A DNA stretch of 8,110 nt from an uncultured Eubacterium sp. Its GTDB lineage: Bacteria; Bacillota; Clostridia; Peptostreptococcales; Anaerovoracaceae. Shown one piece after another: positions 1-6,426 of this stretch. Position 1 is the first letter of the stretch. Each line of letters opens with the position of its first letter. The notes below the pieces were generated by a model that saw only the letters and a program-made list of their open reading frames with translations, was not told the origin of the DNA and ran no database searches. A program made the position numbers and the translations under genes. The stretch spans positions 1 to 8,110 of the forward strand of contig URXI01000199.1 in the NCBI GenBank assembly GCA_900551775.1, in the 5' to 3' direction.

Positions 1-2
1 TC

Positions 3-188
3 AGAACCCGGGGCCTTGCTTCGGCTTGTGGCAGCCGCCTGATTTTAGAGTGTCTGAAACGGGGGCTTTACCCTAGCTGGGACGCCCATGATCTCAAGTC
101 TGTAAGCCTTGCTGAAAAGCTGGGCTATCATATGGACCACCCTTATAGCGTTTATTTCCTCAAAAGCGCCTGCGTTTCTGAAAAATAA
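3..188 (+). CDS. GNAT-family acetyltransferase, C-terminal fragment (cut by window edge)
   Basis: This is the 3' end of a gene that starts before the window: 61 sense codons in frame 3, then TAA at 186-188. The peptide begins RTRGLASACGSRLILECL and continues through YPSWDAHDLKS, SLAEKLGY and HPYSVYFLK. The R-G-L-A-(S/T)-A-C segment matches the acetyl-CoA-binding end of motif A in GNAT acetyltransferases. The W-D-A-x-(N/D)-x-x-S-x-x-L-A-x-K-L-G-(Y/F) run is typical of the GNAT subfamily found as single proteins in Firmicutes (PF12746-like). Such enzymes transfer an acetyl group from acetyl-CoA to an amine; the substrate cannot be told from the tail. The gene converges on spoVT and the two share the hairpin at 194-232. 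Family assignment is fairly secure; function beyond acetyl transfer is unknown. Confidence 0.8.
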   Translation, partial: RTRGLASACGSRLILECLKRGLYPSWDAHDLKSVSLAEKLGYHMDHPYSVYFLKSACVSEK

Positions 189-193
189 ATTAA

Positions 194-232
194 GGCATGC
201 AGGGTAACAGCAGGTTCGTTACCTTGTATGCC
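194..232. terminator. Bidirectional intrinsic terminator between the GNAT gene and spoVT
   Basis: Arms GGCATGCAGGGTAAC (194-208) and GTTACCTTGTATGCC (218-232) pair over 15 positions, two of them G·T, around a 9-base loop. The hairpin sits 5 bases after the GNAT stop and 21 bases after the spoVT stop on the other strand. Read on the minus strand the stem is followed by a T-rich run (complement of 181-193), so it is the better terminator for spoVT. On the plus strand only a weak T-rich stretch (233-241) follows. Confidence 0.75.
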
Positions 233-253
233 TCAATATTTGGAAATGACAGT

Positions 254-745
254 TTAGTCGTATAATTGCTTTGCAAGAAAATCGGCACCGATTTCTGCAG
301 CTTTCAGTTCTACTTCGCTCAGTGCTTTTTCACCCGGTGAAATGACGGTGACCGAGCCGATTGCATCTCCCTGAACGACAATGGGAACTACTACCTTTTT
401 ATCGCTGAGGAATTTGTCCTTGCTCTGAATGATATGATCCAGTTCTGTATCAATTTTGTCGTGGTCGAACTGTTTTTTCTGTTTGCCGGATGCCGCGATG
501 AACTGGTCCGTATCAGATACGGCGACGGTTCCTCCCAGTACGGAAGAAGCCGTTTCTGCAAACTCTGCGGCCACCTGGCTCATATCACCGATAGGTGAAT
601 ATTTTTTCAAGATAATTTCTCCTGAACTGTTTGTATATATTTCTAATGGATCTCCTTCTCTAATGCGTAAAACCCTTCTAATTTCTTTAGGAACAACAAC
701 TCTGCCTAGGTCGTCAATTCTTCTTACTATTCCCGTTGCTTTCAT
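254..745 (-). CDS. spoVT: Stage V sporulation protein T (AbrB-type regulator with GAF-like domain)
   Basis: A 163-residue protein beginning MKATGIVRRIDDLGRVVVPK. The first ~50 residues form the AbrB swapped-hairpin DNA-binding domain (IRRVLRIREGDPLEIY, then GEIILKKYSP) and are almost identical in pattern to B. subtilis SpoVT. Residues ~56-163 fit the GAF-like sensor domain, slightly shorter than the Bacillus one (178 residues in total). In Bacillus, SpoVT is a tetrameric regulator made in the forespore that tunes sigma-G genes; the same role is inferred here. An ATG 24 bases upstream (769) would add eight residues (MIRRRQKY). I reject it because AAGGAG lies about 10 bases before the ATG at 745 and the family starts at MKATG. 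No strong sigma-A promoter is visible upstream. A GAATA (819-815) and TATGGTA (795-789) pair on the minus strand vaguely resembles a sigma-G site, but the spacer (19) is long. Unlike in Bacillus, the gene points away from the flippase–mazG cluster. Confidence 0.96.
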   Translation of the reverse strand: MKATGIVRRIDDLGRVVVPKEIRRVLRIREGDPLEIYTNSSGEIILKKYSPIGDMSQVAAEFAETASSVLGGTVAVSDTDQFIAASGKQKKQFDHDKIDTELDHIIQSKDKFLSDKKVVVPIVVQGDAIGSVTVISPGEKALSEVELKAAEIGADFLAKQLYD

Positions 746-775
746 GTATTTTTGTCTCCTTCTTATCAAATGTTA

Positions 776-801
776 TATCACTATTTTTTACCATAGTGAT
801 A
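776..801. promoter_or_regulatory. Perfect 9-bp inverted repeat in the spoVT upstream region
   Basis: TATCACTAT (776-784) and ATAGTGATA (793-801) are exact reverse complements separated by 8 bases. The element lies 30 bases upstream of the spoVT ATG, just outside the SD, in the divergent spoVT/amidohydrolase spacer. It could be an operator for a dimeric regulator, possibly autoregulation by SpoVT, or a hairpin in the spoVT leader RNA. The repeat is seen; its function is inferred. Confidence 0.5.
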
Positions 802-854
802 AAAATATACCGTGTATTCGCAAATTATTTATTATGAAGAAATGATGAAAATGC

Positions 855-883
855 TAGGAAATAGGCAATACTTATGATAAAAT
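855..883 (+). promoter_or_regulatory. Candidate promoter for the amidohydrolase-led operon
   Basis: An extended -10 element, TGATAAAAT (875-883), lies about 65 bases before the amidohydrolase start. The hexamer 17 bases upstream, TAGGAA (855-860), matches TTGACA at only three positions, so recognition would rest on the extended -10. It is the best candidate in the 202-base spacer, but it is weak, and an alternative sigma factor cannot be excluded. Confidence 0.35.
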
Positions 884-947
884 ATTATGATTGATTTTAC
901 GTATCCCTTGTACATGAAAGTCAGCATAACTGGATGGAGGAGTGAAT

Positions 948-2237
948 ATGCTTTTTAAAGAGATAACAATTCTAAATAAAGATTTTGAAATTGAAGAAAA
1001 CATGTACGTCGGTGTCAACAAAGACTTCGTCGAATATATTGGAAAAGAAAAGCCTGCTAAAGATTTTGGCCAGGAATACGATGGCAGGAACAGAATTTTA
1101 ATGCCTGGATTTTATAACGCCCATGCCCATTCACCTATGGCACTGATGAGAGGCTACGGTGAAAACCTGGTACTGCAGGATTGGCTGAACACGAGGATTT
1201 TTCCTTTTGAAGATCATCTTTCCAGCAATGCGGTGTATTGGGGTACCATGCTCTGTATGGCAGAATCCATTCGCTTTGGTATCGTCTCTTCTTCTGATAT
1301 GTACTACTTTATACCCGACATGGTGCAGGCTGTAGCAGACAGTGGAGCCAAGAGCAATATCTCAAGGTCGGTGGCCAATCCCACGGGCATGCCTTTTGAG
1401 AAGCTGCCCTCCATCAAAGAAGCAGAGGACGCTATCAGGCTTTACAATGGATATGCCGATGGTCGAGTAGTAATAGATACCAGCATTCACGCAGAATATA
1501 CGACCAACGAAGAAACGGTCCTGGGACTGGCTGCAATTACAAAGGAACATGATCTGATCATGCATGTACATGCTTCAGAAACAGAGCTGGAGCACGAGGA
1601 ATGCAAGGCAAGGCACGGAGGCTTGACGCCGGTGCAGTATTTCAATCAGTGCGGACTCTTTGACACCAGAGCCCTGGCTGCCCACTGCGTGTGGTGCGAA
1701 GGAGAAGATTTTGATATACTGAGAGACAAAGGCGTCACCGTCGCGGTCAACCCGATCAGCAACCTCAAGCTGGCCAGCGGCATCAGTGACGCACCGAAGA
1801 TGATGGAGATGGGAATCAACGTTGCCATTGGAACCGACAGCGTTTCCAGCAATAACAGCTTGAACTTTCTAGAAGAAGTGAAAGCTTTTGCCACCATTGC
1901 AAAAGTGAAAGCAAATGATCCGACGGTGATTACACCAAAGGAGGCGCTGATAGCTGCTACGAGAAACGGTGCCCTGGGGCAGGGCAGAATAAACTGCGGC
2001 GTACTGCAGGAAGGATTCAAAGCGGATTTGATCGCCCTCAGAACAGATGTGCCTAATATGCACCCTATTCATAATCTGACTAACAATATCGTCTATGCTG
2101 CTTCCGGCAGTGACATCGCTCTCACAATGGTGGACGGGAAGATTCTCTATCAAGATGGAGAATATACGACCATAGATATTGAGAAGACTATTTTTGAAAC
2201 GGAAAAGGCTACGGCTGAAATTTTAAAACAATTATAG
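948..2237 (+). CDS. mtaD: Amidohydrolase, 5-methylthioadenosine/S-adenosylhomocysteine deaminase-like (MtaD family)
   Basis: A 429-residue cytoplasmic metal-dependent hydrolase of the ATZ/TRZ–MtaD branch of the amidohydrolase superfamily. Visible motifs are NAHAHSPMALMRG (metal ligands H59, H61), E88 in FPFEDH, R140, H181 in SIHAEYT, HVHASET (H208, E211), AHCVW (H246), NPISNLKLASG, and GTDSVSSNN with the catalytic D297. C-terminal G-V-L-x-E-G-F-K-A-D-L closes the composite beta-sandwich domain. Characterised members deaminate MTA and SAH to inosyl products, a purine and methyl-cycle salvage step; related branches act on guanine, chlorotriazines or other aminopurines, so substrate is not certain. 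A GTG at 942 would give two more residues, but TGGAGG (935-940) is only one base from it and ideally placed (7 bases) for the ATG at 948. It is the first gene of a tight run, ending 15 bases before the flippase ATG. Its presence between spoVT and the flippase is not part of the Bacillus order. Confidence 0.87.
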   Translation: MLFKEITILNKDFEIEENMYVGVNKDFVEYIGKEKPAKDFGQEYDGRNRILMPGFYNAHAHSPMALMRGYGENLVLQDWLNTRIFPFEDHLSSNAVYWGTMLCMAESIRFGIVSSSDMYYFIPDMVQAVADSGAKSNISRSVANPTGMPFEKLPSIKEAEDAIRLYNGYADGRVVIDTSIHAEYTTNEETVLGLAAITKEHDLIMHVHASETELEHEECKARHGGLTPVQYFNQCGLFDTRALAAHCVWCEGEDFDILRDKGVTVAVNPISNLKLASGISDAPKMMEMGINVAIGTDSVSSNNSLNFLEEVKAFATIAKVKANDPTVITPKEALIAATRNGALGQGRINCGVLQEGFKADLIALRTDVPNMHPIHNLTNNIVYAASGSDIALTMVDGKILYQDGEYTTIDIEKTIFETEKATAEILKQL

Positions 2238-2252
2238 AAAGTGAAAGAGACT

Positions 2253-3854
2253 ATGTCAAATAAGGGAAACAAGTTTATTAAAGGCGCGGCAATTCTGGGT
2301 ATTGCCGGCGTCGTAATCAAGTTACTTGGAGCGGTATTTAGAATTCCACTGACCAATTGGATTGGTGACGATGGGATGTCCTATTATGGCTTCGCTTATT
2401 CCATCTACGGAGCTCTGCTAGTTCTGTCCACAGCCGGCATCCCGGTGGCCATTTCCAGAATGGTATCAGAGCGAATTGCTGTCGGAGAGTACAGAAATGC
2501 CCATAAAGTCTTTAAAGTAGCCACAGCGCTCCTCTTCTTTATCGGCATCTTTTCCTTTGCAGCATGCTATTTTGGCGGAGAATATATTACGGCCAAATTA
2601 GGAAATCCAGATGCCGCTCTGGCAGTAAAAGCTATTTCTCCGGCTCTGTTATTTGTGCCGCTGTTTTCTGCTTATAGAGGTTATTTCCAGGGCAGACAGA
2701 ACATGAACCCGACGGCAATTTCTGAAATTACAGAACAACTGGTTCGCGTCATTGTCGGCCTTTATCTGGCGTACACATTACTACATGCCGGGCTGAAAGA
2801 AGCTGCCGCAGGCGCTTCCTTTGGCGCGTCAGCAGGCTCCATTGCAGGGCTTGGCATCATCGTCGTCATCTACATGCTGAACCGCAGGACGATCCACAGA
2901 AAAATCGACCTAAACAATCAGCAAGTCGAACAAACCAGTGTGATCCTGAGAAAAATCATCAGCATTTCCGTGCCGATCATCATCGGCTGCGAAATCATGC
3001 CGATCATGACATTGATCGATACAGGCATCATCATGACCAGATTACAGGCTACAGGCTGGTCCTATGCAGAGGCAAAGAGTCTGTACGGCCTTCTCAGCGG
3101 ATTTTGTAATTCCTTAATTGCTTTTCCGCAAGTTTTCACCCAGGCTGTGGCAGTCAGTCTGGTTCCGGCCATCGCTGCTGCTTTTAAACTGAGAGACAAG
3201 AAGAACGTACAAGAAAACATCAAACTGGGATACAGGACGACCATGATCATGGCTTTTCCGTGTGCATTTGGAATCTTCTCCTTAGCAGAGCCGATTCTGC
3301 TGCTGCTTTACCCTGCACAGAAAGCCAGCGCTATCGCGGCAGTTCCGACTTTGATGATCATGGCGATCAGTGTCATCTTCCTTGCCATTACGCAGACCTC
3401 TGTCGGCGTGCTGCAGTCTATCGGCAAGCAGATGGTGCCAGTGGTGCATCTGGCTATCGGCTGCGTAGGCAAAGTGATCGTGACCTTCGTTTTAGTCGGT
3501 ATTCACTCTGTTAACATCAAAGGCGCTGCCATCGGAACGATGCTGGCTTACTTCGTAGCCTTGGTACTGAACAATATTTCTGTCAAAAAATACACCGGAA
3601 CAAAGATCAATTACGACCTGACCTATGCCAGACCGTGCATCGCGGCGCTGATTATGGGCGTCTGTGCCTATGCATTCCACAAGCTGTGTGTCGGGTTCCT
3701 CGGAAACAGCATCGCTACTTTGGCGGCGATCATGGTAGGAGGCATTGTCTACGTGATTCTGATCTTTACATTAAAGGCGATTACCCTGGCAGAGGTAGAA
3801 ACCATGCCTGGCGGAACAAAATTAGTCAAAATTCTGAGAAAGTTTGTGAAATAA
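2253..3854 (+). CDS. Polysaccharide/lipid flippase of the SpoVB/YabM (MATE/MOP) family
   Basis: A 533-residue integral membrane protein. I count 14 hydrophobic segments, the MOP-superfamily number, from residues ~10-28 to ~495-520. The N-terminus carries the family pattern KGAAILGIAGVVIKLLGAVFR, then G-x-x-x-Y-x-x-A-Y-x-I-Y and STAGIPVAISRMVSE; FSAYRGYFQGRQNMNPTA is also characteristic. Relatives include SpoVB (518 residues, spore cortex), YabM and the lipid II flippase YtgP/MurJ; all move undecaprenyl-linked or similar precursors across the membrane. Position between spoVT and mazG points to the YabM locus, while sequence alone fits 'SpoVB-like', so I give no symbol. A GTG at 2241 in frame has no SD. 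The ATG at 2253 has only a weak purine stretch before it (AAAGTG, 2238-2243), suggesting translation coupled to the gene upstream. Downstream mazG starts two bases after its stop. Confidence 0.9.
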   Translation: MSNKGNKFIKGAAILGIAGVVIKLLGAVFRIPLTNWIGDDGMSYYGFAYSIYGALLVLSTAGIPVAISRMVSERIAVGEYRNAHKVFKVATALLFFIGIFSFAACYFGGEYITAKLGNPDAALAVKAISPALLFVPLFSAYRGYFQGRQNMNPTAISEITEQLVRVIVGLYLAYTLLHAGLKEAAAGASFGASAGSIAGLGIIVVIYMLNRRTIHRKIDLNNQQVEQTSVILRKIISISVPIIIGCEIMPIMTLIDTGIIMTRLQATGWSYAEAKSLYGLLSGFCNSLIAFPQVFTQAVAVSLVPAIAAAFKLRDKKNVQENIKLGYRTTMIMAFPCAFGIFSLAEPILLLLYPAQKASAIAAVPTLMIMAISVIFLAITQTSVGVLQSIGKQMVPVVHLAIGCVGKVIVTFVLVGIHSVNIKGAAIGTMLAYFVALVLNNISVKKYTGTKINYDLTYARPCIAALIMGVCAYAFHKLCVGFLGNSIATLAAIMVGGIVYVILIFTLKAITLAEVETMPGGTKLVKILRKFVK

Positions 3855-3856
3855 CT

Positions 3857-4666
3857 ATGAAAAAAGAGTATGAAGACCTGTATATTACAAAAGATAAGGA
3901 AGGCGAAGCGTTAAAGCGGCTCATCGAGATTGTGAAGATTCTCCGCAAGGAATGCCCATGGGATAGAGTACAGACTCATGAGACTCTTACAAAGTGTATG
4001 ATTGAAGAGGCCTATGAAGTCGTTGATGCCATTGAAAATGAAGATCCTGTTAATCTCAGAGAAGAACTGGGAGACGTATTACTGCAAGTGGTTTTTCACA
4101 GTAATTTGTCTGAAAACGAGGGAGACTTTACAATTGCAGATGTAATAAATGAAGAATGTGAAAAAATGCTGCGCAGACATCCCCACATTTTTTTAGAAGA
4201 AAGAGCAAAAACTATTGACAAAGCCCTTGAAAAATGGGAGAATATGAAGAGCAGAGAGCACGGAGAGATGAGTTATAGTGATAGACTCGTTCGCGTGCCG
4301 AAAGCATTACCTGCTCTTATCAGAAGTGCCAAGGTACAGAATAAGGCATCCAAGATTGGTTTCGATTGGGAAGATGCCGGCGGCGCTTTTGATAAATTAG
4401 AAGAAGAACTCGATGAACTGAGAGAAGCCTTTGAGCAGGGAGGCGGAGAAGCAATGTCAGAAGAATTTGGTGACTTGCTTTTCTCGATGGTCAATGTGTC
4501 CAGATTTTTAAACATTGATCCAGAGGAATCGCTGAATAAATCTACAGCTAAATTTATCGAGCGATTCGCTACTATGGAAAAAGTGTCTATCGATAGAGGT
4601 CTTGATCTTGAAAGCATGAGTCTTGAAGAAATGGACAACCTTTGGATAGAAGCTAAGAAAAAGTAA
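3857..4666 (+). CDS. mazG: Nucleoside triphosphate pyrophosphohydrolase MazG (two-domain)
   Basis: A 269-residue protein with two tandem all-alpha MazG domains, close to the size of E. coli MazG (263). Domain 1 shows KECPWDRVQTHETL (CPWD at 33-36), EEAYEVVDAIENED (E50, E51, E54) and EELGDVLLQVVFHS (E69-D73), the Mg-binding helices. Then RRHPHIF and the conserved linker KVQNKASKIGFDW (159-171). Domain 2 shows KLEEELDELREA (180-191) and EEFGDLLFSMVN (202-213), its metal site. The enzyme hydrolyses (d)NTPs to (d)NMP and pyrophosphate in the cytoplasm, cleansing the pool of abnormal nucleotides. The B. subtilis counterpart at this locus, YabN, has an N-terminal tetrapyrrole-methylase-like domain; that domain is absent here. 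The reading frame stays open upstream to 3635, but that part overlaps the flippase in another frame and reads as basic non-protein sequence. The ATG two bases after the flippase stop is the natural start, with poor SD, so coupling is likely. Confidence 0.95.
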   Translation: MKKEYEDLYITKDKEGEALKRLIEIVKILRKECPWDRVQTHETLTKCMIEEAYEVVDAIENEDPVNLREELGDVLLQVVFHSNLSENEGDFTIADVINEECEKMLRRHPHIFLEERAKTIDKALEKWENMKSREHGEMSYSDRLVRVPKALPALIRSAKVQNKASKIGFDWEDAGGAFDKLEEELDELREAFEQGGGEAMSEEFGDLLFSMVNVSRFLNIDPEESLNKSTAKFIERFATMEKVSIDRGLDLESMSLEEMDNLWIEAKKK

Positions 4667-4690
4667 GTTCAATGCTTATGTATACGATTT

Positions 4691-4697
4691 AAGGAGG
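4691..4697 (+). promoter_or_regulatory. Consensus ribosome binding site of the HU gene
   Basis: AAGGAGG, a full anti-SD match, sits 7 bases before the HU ATG. It is the strongest SD in the window and contrasts with the weak ones of the two preceding genes. This fits a protein needed in large amounts. Confidence 0.85.
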
Positions 4698-4704
4698 ATT
4701 TATA

Positions 4705-4983
4705 ATGAATAAGGCTGAACTAGTTGCTGCAGTTGCAGAGAAAACAAACTTTACGAAAAAGGACGCAGAAGTTGCTATCAATGCGCTCCTGGCTAGCGTA
4801 GAAGAAGCACTCGTAAAGGGAGAGAAAGTACAGTTAATCGGATTTGGTACTTTCGAAACAAGAGAAAGAAAAGCAAGACAGGGAAGAAATCCTAGAAAAC
4901 CTGATGAAATCATCAAGATCGCTGCTTCCAAAGCACCTGTATTCAAAGCAGGTAAGGCTCTGAAAGACGCAGTTAACAAATAA
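4705..4983 (+). CDS. hup: HU-family nucleoid DNA-binding protein
   Basis: A 92-residue small basic protein of standard HU length. It starts MNKAELVAAVAEKTNFTKKDAE (helices 1-2), has the conserved GFGTFETRERKARQGRNP saddle and the start of the DNA-wrapping beta-arm, and ends with APVFKAGKALKDAVNK. The RNP tip motif that places an intercalating proline is present (GRNPRKP). HU dimers bend and compact DNA without sequence specificity. The gene follows mazG by 38 bases with no terminator between, and is closed by a very strong terminator at 4997-5021. It may be co-transcribed from the amidohydrolase operon, or have its own promoter in the mazG 3' end that I could not identify. An HU gene between mazG and rqcP is absent from the Bacillus locus but is, from memory, common in clostridia. 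Confidence 0.97.
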   Translation: MNKAELVAAVAEKTNFTKKDAEVAINALLASVEEALVKGEKVQLIGFGTFETRERKARQGRNPRKPDEIIKIAASKAPVFKAGKALKDAVNK

Positions 4984-4996
4984 TCATGGAAAACAG

Positions 4997-5021
4997 AAGG
5001 ACAACCTAGGTTGTCCTTTTT
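4997..5021 (+). terminator. Strong intrinsic terminator after HU
   Basis: AAGGACAACCT (4997-5007) is directly followed by its exact reverse complement AGGTTGTCCTT (5008-5018), a perfect 22-bp palindrome, with five Ts at 5017-5021. Folded as RNA it gives a 9-bp stem with a CUAG loop. It lies 14 bases after the HU stop and only 22 bases before rqcP, so rqcP is expressed by read-through or by a promoter not obvious here. Confidence 0.9.
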
Positions 5022-5042
5022 GATTGGTAGAAAAGAGGAAAG

Positions 5043-5288
5043 ATGAGAATTGATAAATTTTTGAAAAATTCCAGATTGATCAAACGAAGGTCTGTTGCTA
5101 AAGACGCATGCGACCAGGAGCGAGTATCCGTAAATGGAAGAGTGGTGAAAGCTGGTGCAGAAGTGAAGGTGGGAGATGAAATCCACATTGAATTCGGCAA
5201 CAGCTCTATCACGGCAAGGGTATGTCATTTGACAGAATCCTGCAAGAAAGAAGATGCCGCAGACATGTATGAAATCATTGAGGGCTGA
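5043..5288 (+). CDS. rqcP: RqcP (YabO), S4-domain ribosome-associated quality control factor
   Basis: An 81-residue single S4 RNA-binding domain protein. The N-terminus MRIDKFLKNSRLIKRRSVAK, then CDQERVSVNGRVVKAGAEVKVGDEIHIEFG, matches B. subtilis YabO/RqcP (86 residues) closely, including R2 and the KRR motif ending in R16 that contacts RNA in that protein. RqcP works with RqcH on stalled 50S–peptidyl-tRNA complexes and supports addition of alanine tails to the nascent chain, marking it for degradation. The SD AGAGGAA (5034-5040) is close to the ATG. The gene keeps the Bacillus position after mazG, but HU and a terminator intervene. It is followed by a terminator, not by the yabP-yabQ-divIC genes found next in Bacillus. 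Confidence 0.93.
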   Translation: MRIDKFLKNSRLIKRRSVAKDACDQERVSVNGRVVKAGAEVKVGDEIHIEFGNSSITARVCHLTESCKKEDAADMYEIIEG

Positions 5289-5327
5289 ATACTGTGTTTG
5301 GTCTTTACAATGGCGGAAGAAATCAAT

Positions 5328-5366
5328 AAAGACGGACTATTCTGTTCTATGGATAGTCCGTCTTTT
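5328..5366. terminator. Bidirectional terminator between rqcP and the DUF4363 gene
   Basis: AAAGACGGACTAT (5328-5340) and ATAGTCCGTCTTT (5353-5365) form a perfect 13-bp stem around a 12-base loop. TTTT (5363-5366) follows on the plus strand, and the leading AAA plus AT-rich flank gives a T-rich tail on the minus strand. It lies 39 bases after the rqcP stop and 14 bases past the minus-strand DUF4363 stop, so it can end both transcripts. Confidence 0.92.
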
Positions 5367-5379
5367 ATCACATTTCTGC

Positions 5380-5763
5380 CTAAAGAATATTCTCAAAAGA
5401 TATCTTTTCGTTCTCATGGAGAAATTTCAACTGTTCCTTGAGCGCAAGAAGCTCTCCGCTTCCATTAGATACATCTTCTGCTTTGATGTACATCAGAGTC
5501 TTTGCAAAGGTGCTGTCTGCATCGTTGACAGCCTGCGTATCTAGAAAGAAGAGCGCTCCTTTTCTATAATCGTGCCAACGCTCATATTGGGTTTGAAAGG
5601 TACTGTAGGCCTTATCCCAATCTTCGTCTTCTATCGCGGGCATGACGATTTTTTCGCAATCGTCTATGATTTGATCCAGGTCCTGTCCAGCGTTATAATA
5701 GAATACGCCCCAACATCCGACCAAAATAGCTAAGGACAGAATAGAAATAAGAAGTGATCTCAT
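5380..5763 (-). CDS. DUF4363-family membrane-anchored or lipoprotein
   Basis: A 127-residue protein with an N-terminal hydrophobic segment (residues ~3-22) and an acidic, helical remainder rich in D, E and aromatic residues (DLDQIIDDCEKIV, DEDWDKAYSTF, QYERWHDYRKGALFF). This pattern fits the DUF4363 family, whose function is unknown. L14-V-G-C17 resembles a lipobox, so C17 could be lipidated and the rest displayed outside the membrane; alternatively the segment is a plain signal anchor. It begins directly after the DUF421 stop (TAA at 5766-5764, ATG at 5763-5761). Its SD AAGGGAGG (5779-5772) lies inside the DUF421 coding end, 8 bases from the ATG. The two genes form an operon and the products probably act together at the membrane. 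It ends at a bidirectional terminator. Confidence 0.75.
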   Translation of the reverse strand: MRSLLISILSLAILVGCWGVFYYNAGQDLDQIIDDCEKIVMPAIEDEDWDKAYSTFQTQYERWHDYRKGALFFLDTQAVNDADSTFAKTLMYIKAEDVSNGSGELLALKEQLKFLHENEKISFENIL

Positions 5764-6426
5764 TTAATTCGCCTCCCTTGAAAATTTCTGCTTTGGCTCT
5801 GGATTAGGATAGACGTGAAATGTCCGACTGCCGTCATAAAACGCAACGAAGACGTCGTCGGGGTCCTTGATTCCTTTTCGTTCGATCATGCGATCGAGAG
5901 TTTCATGATCGATACCGGCTTTTGCCAGATTATCTTCATAAATCGTTCCGTCACTGATGATCACAAGAGGTAATTTCTCCTGATCGCTTTTCGCGATGAT
6001 GGACAGTTCACCATTTGATTCCATCACTGCATATTCAACATCAGTAATGGACGGACAGTTGCCGATCCTAAGCTGCTCGAAGAGATCGTTGACGGTAATA
6101 CGCAGACGCTCCATTTCTTTCACATTGATCATCCCTTTATCAATGATGATACTGGGACGACCGTTGATAAAGTTTTTGAACTTCTCGTTTTTAATTGAAA
6201 CATATGACAATAATACCTGCAAAAAGAGAAGTGTAAAAATTGCAACTGCACCATTGATCAGAGACGATGACGGCGAATCGATGGGAATTGACGCCAGTTC
6301 AGCAATCATGAACAGCACTACCATCTGGAATGTCGACATCTTTGACAACTCCGACTTTCCCATGATCCGCAGTGCAAATAATACGACTACGTACAAAATG
6401 AAAGTTCTAATACATACGATTAACAA
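5764..6426 (-). CDS. DUF421 (YetF-type) membrane protein
   Basis: A 220-residue protein with three N-terminal transmembrane helices (~2-22, ~33-50, ~57-78) and a soluble domain (~79-220). Family hallmarks are R-I-M-G-K-S-E-L-S-K-M-S after helix 1, NGRPSIIIDKG, the DLFEQLR helix, and DVEYAVMESNGELSI. The soluble part is the YetF/YcaP domain; its biochemical role is not established. Several Firmicute relatives occur in spores or beside spoVA genes. The start is TTG at 6426: GGAGGTG (6437-6431) precedes it correctly, and the next in-frame ATG (residue 22) would remove helix 1. The first helix confirms the TTG. A weak sigma-G-like promoter, GTATA (6483-6479) and CACAATA (6460-6454) with an 18-base spacer, lies upstream on this strand. 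The gene abuts DUF4363 with no gap. Confidence 0.9.
   Translation of the reverse strand: MLIVCIRTFILYVVVLFALRIMGKSELSKMSTFQMVVLFMIAELASIPIDSPSSSLINGAVAIFTLLFLQVLLSYVSIKNEKFKNFINGRPSIIIDKGMINVKEMERLRITVNDLFEQLRIGNCPSITDVEYAVMESNGELSIIAKSDQEKLPLVIISDGTIYEDNLAKAGIDHETLDRMIERKGIKDPDDVFVAFYDGSRTFHVYPNPEPKQKFSREAN

Noticed and set aside
456..845. Plus-strand open frame of 129 codons across spoVT
   Set aside because: It lies antisense to the clearly conserved spoVT gene, has no SD and no recognisable domain.
746..947. Riboswitch (for example a SAM-responsive one) before the amidohydrolase
   Set aside because: The spacer is AT-rich, lacks recognisable aptamer motifs, and has no terminator/antiterminator pair before the gene.
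942..947. GTG start two codons before the amidohydrolase ATG
   Set aside because: It is one base from the TGGAGG SD, too close for initiation; the ATG at 948 has ideal spacing.
3635..3856. Upstream extension of mazG within the flippase gene
   Set aside because: The extension overlaps the end of the flippase in another frame and is absent from MazG proteins; the ATG at 3857 fits the family.
4689..5228. Minus-strand open frame of 179 codons across HU and rqcP
   Set aside because: It covers two conserved plus-strand genes and a terminator; its sequence is low-complexity serine/alanine-rich shadow.
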